NCBI GenBank assembly: GCA_016784965.1 | Contig: JADHTQ010000005.1 | Coordinates: 59,652 to 123,651 of the forward strand | DNA from: Bacteriovoracaceae bacterium | Lineage (GTDB): Bacteria; Bdellovibrionota; Bacteriovoracia; Bacteriovoracales; Bacteriovoracaceae | DNA length: 64,000 bases | Reading direction: 5' to 3' | Part shown: positions 9,101 to 18,100 of the stretch, one piece after another | Layout: every line of letters starts with the position of its first letter | How positions within the stretch are numbered: the first letter of the stretch is position 1 | The notes under the pieces: generated by a model | Told to the model about the DNA's origin: nothing | Databases searched by the model: none | Seen by the model: the letters and a program-made list of their open reading frames with translations, nothing else | Program-made: the position numbers and the translations under genes

Positions 9101-12100
9101 GATTTTAATAGCAGTTAAATCCCCTGCTGTAATATTTGGAATAGGTGCAGGGGAGCTCTCATACTGCTCGTTGCACATCTGGTCGACGCAGGCAAAAGCG
9201 TTGATGGTTGGATAGTTGGGATCGGCATTGTAAAAAATGATGTTACTATCTAGAGTCGCAGAATACAAGTTGTTGGCGTCGTCGTAAGAAAATTGTACCA
9301 GTTCTGTGCCGGGGATAACAGCAGCTGTTCCCGACCGAGAATTTTTGCCATTTTCCACAGTAAATGGCACCACTTGAGTGTCGTTGCAGTCAGAACATTG
9401 AGTGTTGTTTAGAGCATAAAACCTATAATCAACTGCGATTAGTCTGATTTTAAAAGGTTCTCCGGCCGTGATGTTTGGATCGACACTACCTACTGCTTCA
9501 AGTTGGGTGCCCACACCACTATTTACCAGGGATTGTCCGGGATATAAAATGAGATAGCGCATTTTATCACCAATTGCTGAGGTGATGTTAATCTGGTCGG
9601 CTTGCAGGCCAGTTTTTGAAATAACGACATTAGTGTCGACATCTCGCAGTCCATCGGCCTTGATCTCTCTTCCAAAATTCTGGGCGCCTGAAATGGTGTA
9701 TAAAGATACTGCGTTGGAGTCGCCGTCGGTATTACTCCAAACGACGTCGTTTTCATCAGTTACAAAGTTGCCAAAATTATCATAAGCAGCTGCGTAGGCA
9801 TTTATGCTTTCTCCAATTTTGAGGGTGCTGCTGTCGGCAAGAGGGGAGCCTTCACCGCCACTTACTGATCTTAACTGTAGGCAGTTTGGATCACTTACTC
9901 TGATATTGAGGGCAGTGGCCAAATTGGCAGAAAGCAGTCCTGTTGTGTTTTGAACCCCTACTGATACACCATTTTCTTGTTTTTTAAATGCTCCGGTAAA
10001 GACGGTGTTGCCGTCTGTGAAGTTGACGTCAAAGTTGTCCACGTCGTTGCCGTATACTAAGGCGTTTTGGTTTGAGTCAAACTCAGGTCTAAGAGTGTTG
10101 CTATCTGCTCCACAGTAATCTTGCCCACTGCCTGCATTACTTGTGATGTTAATCTGTTTCACTCCGCTGTAATCAGTTGCAGTGTTGCCATCTGCATCGA
10201 CAGCAGTCAAAGTAAAGGTCACATTTTCACCGGCATTTGGATCACTTGTGCGAGTGAGGGTGTAGCTTGTTGCTCCATTTTCAGAGATGACGATATTACC
10301 TGTTTGGTCAGTCGCATTGCTATCGTAAGAGAGTGCCGTGGAGACGTTGATGGTACCTGGTCTTGTATTTAAAGTTACTGAAGATACCAGGGTTAGATCG
10401 TTGCCTTCAAAATCTGCAGTATTATAGTCACCAGCAACAGAGGTAAAGCTCCAATTGGCATTTGGATCATCGGTCAAAAAGTTTCCATATTTATCATAAG
10501 TGGCAGCAAACATTTGGATTTGATTGGTGTCACTAGTTGATACTGTTTGAGCAGCAACTTCTATTGCGTTGCTGTCACCACCAGTTTTATCCATTATCTT
10601 AAGGTGGTCTAGTGTACTGGCCTGAACTGAATTGATCGTACGAGACGTTCCTGAAGTTTCGCTGGAGATGGCCATGAGGGTAGGAGTCTCTCCTGCTTTG
10701 TACAATATGAAGTTGGCGTCAAATGTTAATTCTCCACTTGTAAAGGCCCTATCTCCTGCACTGACAACGTTGGGCCCAAACCCTCCAGCAGATTTACTGG
10801 CCCCCACAAAGGTAAAGGATAAGTCGTTTGCTTGCTCAAAGGTCGCCACGGTATTATATGCACTATCAACGGCTTTGACTACGACCTTAAATGGGGTACC
10901 GGCTACGATATTATTTGGATCTAAAGTGATCGCTTCCTCTAAGGTAGCAACACCTTCGTTGTGGACTTGATCGCCAATTAGCACTATAAAGCGGGCAACA
11001 TCCGAGGTGTTGATATTATAGTTAGAAGATTGGATTGAGTTTGGATAAGCAGAAGAGGTAAATACTAAAAATTTATTATTACCGGCTGTAGTATTTGTGA
11101 CTTTAACAGCTGCAATCCCTTTGGTAAAAGATATCGGTACATTTGGATCAAAAGTAGCATCATTGGCGTCACTGGCAATTGTTTCCACTGCATTGGTGTC
11201 GTCTTCAATAACATTAAACCTGTCATCAACGCCGTAAATATTGATCGTAAACTCTTTTTCAGTTTCTTGGTCTAAGGTGTTGCCGTCTAAGGCATCATTG
11301 GCATCAGGTGCACCAGGCACCAACGTTTCACCCGGCAGGGCAGCTATGAGGTATTTTTTACTGCTGGGCCTTACATTATAGGTAGAAGATGTAACTCGTT
11401 CATAGCCCTCAGTGCCTATAAACTCGGGTGTCATCGAGCGCGTGCTGGTGTAGCTTGGATGGGTGTTGGCAGTGTTATTTGTGACGGCGATGCTTGTTAT
11501 ACCGTTACTTAGTGTGAAGTTGTTGGGATCAATGACACTTGCAAAGCTATCAGTGGATGTTAGGTCTACTCCTACATTTAAGCTGTCATTGTCTACAATG
11601 TTATAGTATTGGTCGACCAAGACGATATTGACGTCGAATGAACTTCCTGTCGTTTGCTCATTTGGATCATTAACAATTGCAGTAGAAGTCGAGGTTTGAC
11701 CGCTTACTAAGCTCTGTCCGGGAAGGATTGCTAGTAGCTTGTTGGCATCAGCAGCATTAATATTAAACGATGACGAAGTGTTGTTGCTCAGGGTCGTTTC
11801 AGTTAGAGTGATCGTCTTGCCTGTTTTCTGTAAAATATCTCTGTAGCTAACGGTGGCTTCGCCACTACTAAATGATCCAATCGGTGGCAGGTTGGGGTTA
11901 TTATCACTTGAAGTAAACTGATATGAACCGTTAAAGCTAGAAATTGTGTTATAATAGACGTCCACTGCTTTTATGGTTACATTAAAATCTGTGCCTGCTG
12001 TTAGGGTAGAGCTTACAGTCCCTGTGATGGCGCTACCTATTGTGGTCTTTCCTTGCACATGAGTTTGGCCTGGTAAAATAACTATGGTTTGATTGGCATC

Positions 12101-15100
12101 GGCAAAGCTCACATTATAGTTTGAGCTTGTAAAGGCCCCCGACGTGTTGCCATCAACTGTGGCAGTAATGGTGCTGCTATCTGCTAGGATATTGACTACA
12201 TCATAAACCTCTATGCCGGTTGTCGTATTGCTATTGCCATCGTTGGGATCAAAGGTCCCATTTGGATCAGTGAGTGAGATCGACGTTGCATAGCTGCCAA
12301 CAATAGTGTTGTAATATTGATCCACAACTCGCATGGTAGCTTGAAAACTTGATCCTGCTACTTGGGAGCTGGGAGTACCAGTGATGGCCGAAGCTGCACT
12401 TTGATTAATTTGCCCAGGATTATAGCTCTGTCCAGGCAAGATGACGATAGGTCTGGCGCCAGTTGAGTTAGCTATAACGGTGTAAAAATTTGATTCTTCA
12501 AGGGCGTCTAAAGCGTTACCTTCGATTACTGACGGAGTTAACTTATGTCCAGAAGCTGCTTTGTAACTAGTCGTGGCGGCTACCAATAAGTCGTTGCCAT
12601 CAAAGTAAACATTGGGGTCAGGGGCGTCGGCCAGGGTTGCAACTTGAATCCGAGTATCACTTAGAGGGCTTTTATTGTAGCAGGCATCTGTTGCTATAAC
12701 ATTTACATCAAATGCAACACCAGCAGTGACAGTTAGTGGTGTCGATGATGTAATAGCGTTTCCATCTGCCCCGATACCTTCATTAAAGGTTTCACCAGGC
12801 AGTTGTAAAACAATTTTTGTGGCCTCTGCAGCACTGACTGTAAAGTCAGGCGGGGTTCTCTCTTGTACCCCTGAGAGTGTTTCAGGGATAGCAATGGAGT
12901 GGGTAGTTGCCTTTTTGGGACTAACATTAAAGGTGGCCTTACCATCGACAAAATTGGCATCATCGGCCAATAGAGTTACATTATCTGAGTCCGTTATTGT
13001 GATTGATACAAGGTTGCTATCGTAATCCGATGTAAAAATTCGGTTGTAGTACTGGTCGGTGACTATGACGTCGAGTGTGTTGTTAGGCTCACAAGCTACT
13101 AAATTGGCAGTTTGGTTGGAAAGAGCATTTTGATATCTAACATTTAAGTCTGCTTCGACTCTTCCCGAGTTTAGAGTTTGAGAGGGAAATAGGGCTACTA
13201 GGTTACTGACGTCGCTTCCTATAACTTCATAGCTATTGGATGAATATTGAGTACCATCATCGAGTAAGTTGTTATCCAGGCAGTTACTGGTGCAGGTTGC
13301 CCTGAGCTGCTGTTGAGCAACGTTTTTAATACTGCTGGCCTTAAAGGTTGTTACCTTGACTTTAACCTCTCCATTTTGAATGCCGTTTGGATCTACTGTA
13401 ATTATCGCATTTGGATCATTTGAGACCTCTACATCAATGCCTGCGCTACTGTCTTCATACACAATATTGTGGTATTTATCAGTAATGTAGACTGATGCCT
13501 CAAACTCCACAGCTGCGGTTTGAACGCTACCATCTTGATCAAAAACCAGGTTGCTATCAGCCTGGCCTTGATTCATGGTTATCTGACCAGGCAGCTGGAT
13601 TAAAAGTTCATGGTTGTTTGGATCACGATTTACCGTGAACTCACTGCTGACTACACAATCTGTGGGGTTGCCGCAAATGGTGGATTCAATTTTGATTGTA
13701 TGTTTAAAGCCTCGATCTTCTGATGCTGTTTGGATGGTGACTGGAACATCTACTGCGTTACCTTCTGTGGTGTAGTTACTAGCTGAAGTTTGCTCAAACT
13801 TATCACCATTGACTTGCACGGCAAATGGAATAGCATCTAAAGATGCTTGACTTACAATTCCAAAAGCAGCATTGACGTATAAGACGTTAATTTTAATTTC
13901 TTGGCCGACAGTTACATCATTTGGGGTACCCGTGACGGCATCGTTTAAGTCAGCGGCGACGCCATTGTAGGTTTGGCCCGGTAAAACCACTATGGCCATG
14001 GTTGCCCCTGACTCGTCGACCACTAATTTATTACCGATAGGTAGTATCCCTCCATTGGGGTCTAAGGAGGCCTTTAAAATAATATTTGCATCGGTGGTCG
14101 CTTCTTCTAAGTATTGCAGGTCACTGTACTCGACATTTCCTTTTTGCAATTGTTTAGTCTTGGTACCTCTAAAGACTGTGTTGCTGTCGGCAATGTTTAC
14201 GCTTAAGGCAATATTGCTGGTGTTTGTATTCCATAGAGTATTTCCATACTGATCAACTAGCAAAACCCCCAGGTCTGACCAAGTAGAGTTTAGAAGATAG
14301 CTAGACCTTGGCAGGTTATCCGGATCCCAAGTCAAGCGGTTGGGATCACTGGGGATTATTTCCACTGTCTCAGTATCTGTAACACTGGGGTTAAACTCCG
14401 ATGCTACGGCCCTGACTGCAAAGTTGTAAGATCTGTTACCTGGATCAGGAGCATCCTTATTGTTGAAAGTTACAGTTGCAGCTCCGTTTGAAAGTGCACC
14501 AATAATTTCATAGGCGTCACTGGCGTTACCTGTTGAGCTAAAGACGTTGTTTGTATTTGTATCGTATTCAATAATATCTCTCCAAAATTCGGTGGTACCA
14601 GTACACTGTGCTTTAGTGCGATATACAGTAGGATTTACGTTGCACGATCCTGGAGTCCAAAAGTCATTGGGGTCACTTGCAGGGCAATTTGCTTGATCAT
14701 TACTTCCGCTAAAGCAGCGACCAGGTGTCCAGGTTCCAGCTGTTCTTGTTAATGTGAGGCATGTTGCGGGGTTTTCTGTATCAGCTCTGCTACATGGTTC
14801 AGGACGGTACATGCCGTTTGCATCATCTTCCATTATTTCAAAGATAACATTTGAATCACTGTCAACACCTGTCGTTACAGTATTATCCCAAACATCGGTT
14901 AGACGAATGGTGCAACTAAAATCAACGCCCGCTTTTATTGGATTTTTTGTGCTTTCACAGGCACTTTGGGTAGTTTTATCACTGATAGTATTGTTATCTC
15001 TATCTTGACAAAAAGCTGCAGTCCAGATAGCACTGTTGCCCTCACAAGTCCCCTTTGTTAAATAACTAGAGTTCGAGCAGCTGCCTGGAATCCATCTATA

Positions 15101-18100
15101 ATACTCACAAGCGATATCAATACCACTTGCAGGTCCGTGGAGGACAGAAAAAGATTTGCGGTCACTTGCAACCACACCCTCTGCTGAGGTGCCCACCTCT
15201 ACGACGTAACTGTCACCGGGAAGAGTTGCTCTAAAAGAATTGGAGTCACTGGGGAGATTAGAAATACATCCATTGCTAAATGAATAGCTGCTATCGTTTG
15301 GTTTGGTATTGGATGTAACACTTGTGGTATCGTCCCCATTTGCGTCCTCAAATTTAAAATATAGTATTTTATTGCCATCTCCCTCATCATCTTCTAGTAA
15401 ATTGTCATCGGAGTCATACAGACAGATGCTGTTAATGGGAATAGTTGCTCCAGCAATTAGGTTTGGATCACCGTTATTTGGAAAATCATTGGCATCGGCA
15501 TCATTTGGTGGGAATTTTATTTTACTATATACACCATGCTTTAGATTGATGTTAATTATCGCTTCTGCTGTTTCTGTGTTGCCGTCAACTCCCAAAGAAC
15601 TCCAAGAAGCAAGCAGTTGACCTGCTCTGTTGTCAGTAATATCTAGTAGGTTGCCGTCGTTGTCGGGGACATTTGTCAACACGATTTGATTAACACTATT
15701 GAAATTAATGTCAGCACAATTTTTTAGATCATCAGTGAAGCTACTTCGGTGCAAGATGGAGCTTTTATAGATATATTTTTTAATTGAGGCATCAATGTTA
15801 TCTTCAAAAGAGTCACTAGTTTCAAGCCCAGGAGTTCTACGCGCTTCTATGGTCGAAGAAAATGAACCACTACCATTTGTAATACACCTTTCACAGTAAT
15901 TATCATGAGAGTCGTAGGGTAACATACAAAACTTGGCAGTCTGGTCAGCAGTGAATAAAAAGGTGTTGGGGTCTTCTTTGGATGTAGGACAGTTAACGGG
16001 ATTACTACAGCCTGTAGGAGGCAGAGGAACTGTCGTGTCGCTATAATCATAATCGGCCAGAGAGTCGATATCATTTTTAATGCGCAGTGAATTTATGTCA
16101 CCTGCTAGCATTGTTGCATTAAAAAATGAACTATAGGCAATGCGGTTTTCGTTACCGTTAACGGCAGGATCAAGTAGTACTTGCATACTTGCTGCAAACC
16201 ATACATCCTGGTTGGCCCGTGGTAAATTGATGGGAATACGATATATCTCCTTGGTAGAGGATACACGAGTATCAATTACTTTGGTATATGTTTGCTCCAA
16301 AATCCAAGAGTTATTTCCGTCAATGGTATCGTTGGCGTCGACTAGGATATAAGTGTTGGGGTCATTGATATCCGTAGTTGGAAATGGGTAGGTGTTGGGG
16401 TCTCTTAAGTATTTGCCGGCATCATTAAGCAGATTTGTGTTATTTATAATCCAAGGTGTGTCGTTATCTGGAGCTGGAGCGGGCCTAGTCGATCCGTTTC
16501 TGGTTAACATATATATCTTGATAGAGCGGGTTTCGTCCTTGGCAGTAATCCAGTTGTTGTATTTATCGTAGGTTTTTACAACGAGATATTGGTTGGGATC
16601 AGTTGCATCAGTTGTTGCAAGTGCGAGCTCAATGTTAAAGGGCTGTTGTGAGTATATATAAGCGGTGTTAGATGAAGTGATATTTGGGTCATTTAGTGTT
16701 GCACTACTGCCGTCTCTTCTTGTCCATGTTGAAGAGCCGACGTCTGCTGTGAGGGTCAAGCTACCTTGCCCCATTTTTTGGGGAGTAAGCCTAATACTAA
16801 AGGCCCGCTCGCCACTTGGATCAATCAATTCTATAATGTTAGTGTCGTCAAAAGCGTCGGCTCCAGTCCATGAGGCAGAAACTTCTAGGGGATCTAAAAC
16901 AGCAGTCGCGCTATTTGCATCAAATAGGTTTCCATACTGATCTTCAAGGTATGCAGTATACTCGCTGGCGTTATTGGATGTAGGTATGTCTTGTCCTCCT
17001 GGCTTGCAATAACTAAATTCTTTGCCCTCACATAAGTAGCTAGGAGACTGTGAACTCTGTTGCAGCCCTGCACAGCTATCGAGAGTGAAAATATGGGAAG
17101 CCCCATAATTAAGAGTGTCCGCCTTATAAACGCCATTTTGACATATTGGTGTATTGGTACCATCTGAAGTTTTGCGGATGTTGATATGAGTGGGATCTCC
17201 AGAATAGATCGTGATGCCATTTAGGGCACTTTTTGATGGGTCAGGTACCCAAGTTACCGCTGGATCATAGTCTGCCCAATCCTCGGTGACCAAACGTCGA
17301 TTGTTCCAATTTGAAGGGGTTTTTGCCGTCACCTCACATGTCTCACGAGAAGTCCTATCTGCTTTGCTACATTTTGCCGCAGTCCAAGTATAGACCGGCT
17401 TAGTAGTTGTGGTACATGTTCCTGCACTTTTGATACTTGCATCACTACAGCGGCCAAACCTCCACGTTTCGTTACTTGAAGTACAATCAGCTGCAGTATA
17501 GTAACCAGAGCCGCTGCATTTACCTTCGGTCCAGACCTCTCTGGTTCCTTCACAGTCTGCTTGAGTGGTGTATGCCAAATTGTCACAAGCACCAGAGACT
17601 GTAAAGTCACTGTACCCATAAGAGTCATCTACCTCTATATGAAAAACAGGTTTAAAGTTAGTATCTCTAAACACCATTTTAAGTCCAGTAGGAGAGTCAC
17701 CGCTGACGACACCTTTATAAAAATACATATCTACAACTGAGTTGCCATCGGGAGTTTTTATCCAGCGATCATTGTAATCGTCGGTCCAGGTGCTTGGGGT
17801 TTTAGTGGCCGCTCTACAGTCTGTAGCGTTATCGATGTCTGGATCAGAGCAGCTGCCGTTGCGCCACACCTGATTGTTAGATTTACAATCGTCTTTTATG
17901 TTAAATTGAGTATCCGAACATGTGCCCCCAGAATCGATAAAGGCCCTGTTGACTCCTTTTAGCTCTAATTCGATAAACTTGTTGTTAAAAGGAGCGAGTG
18001 TACTTTCATCACTTTCGTTGTAACGGGGATCAGTGTAGCCTCCACTAGCGCTTGGGAAAAATCCATTTGGGAAGAGGTCGTTGTCGTCAGCGTAGTTATC

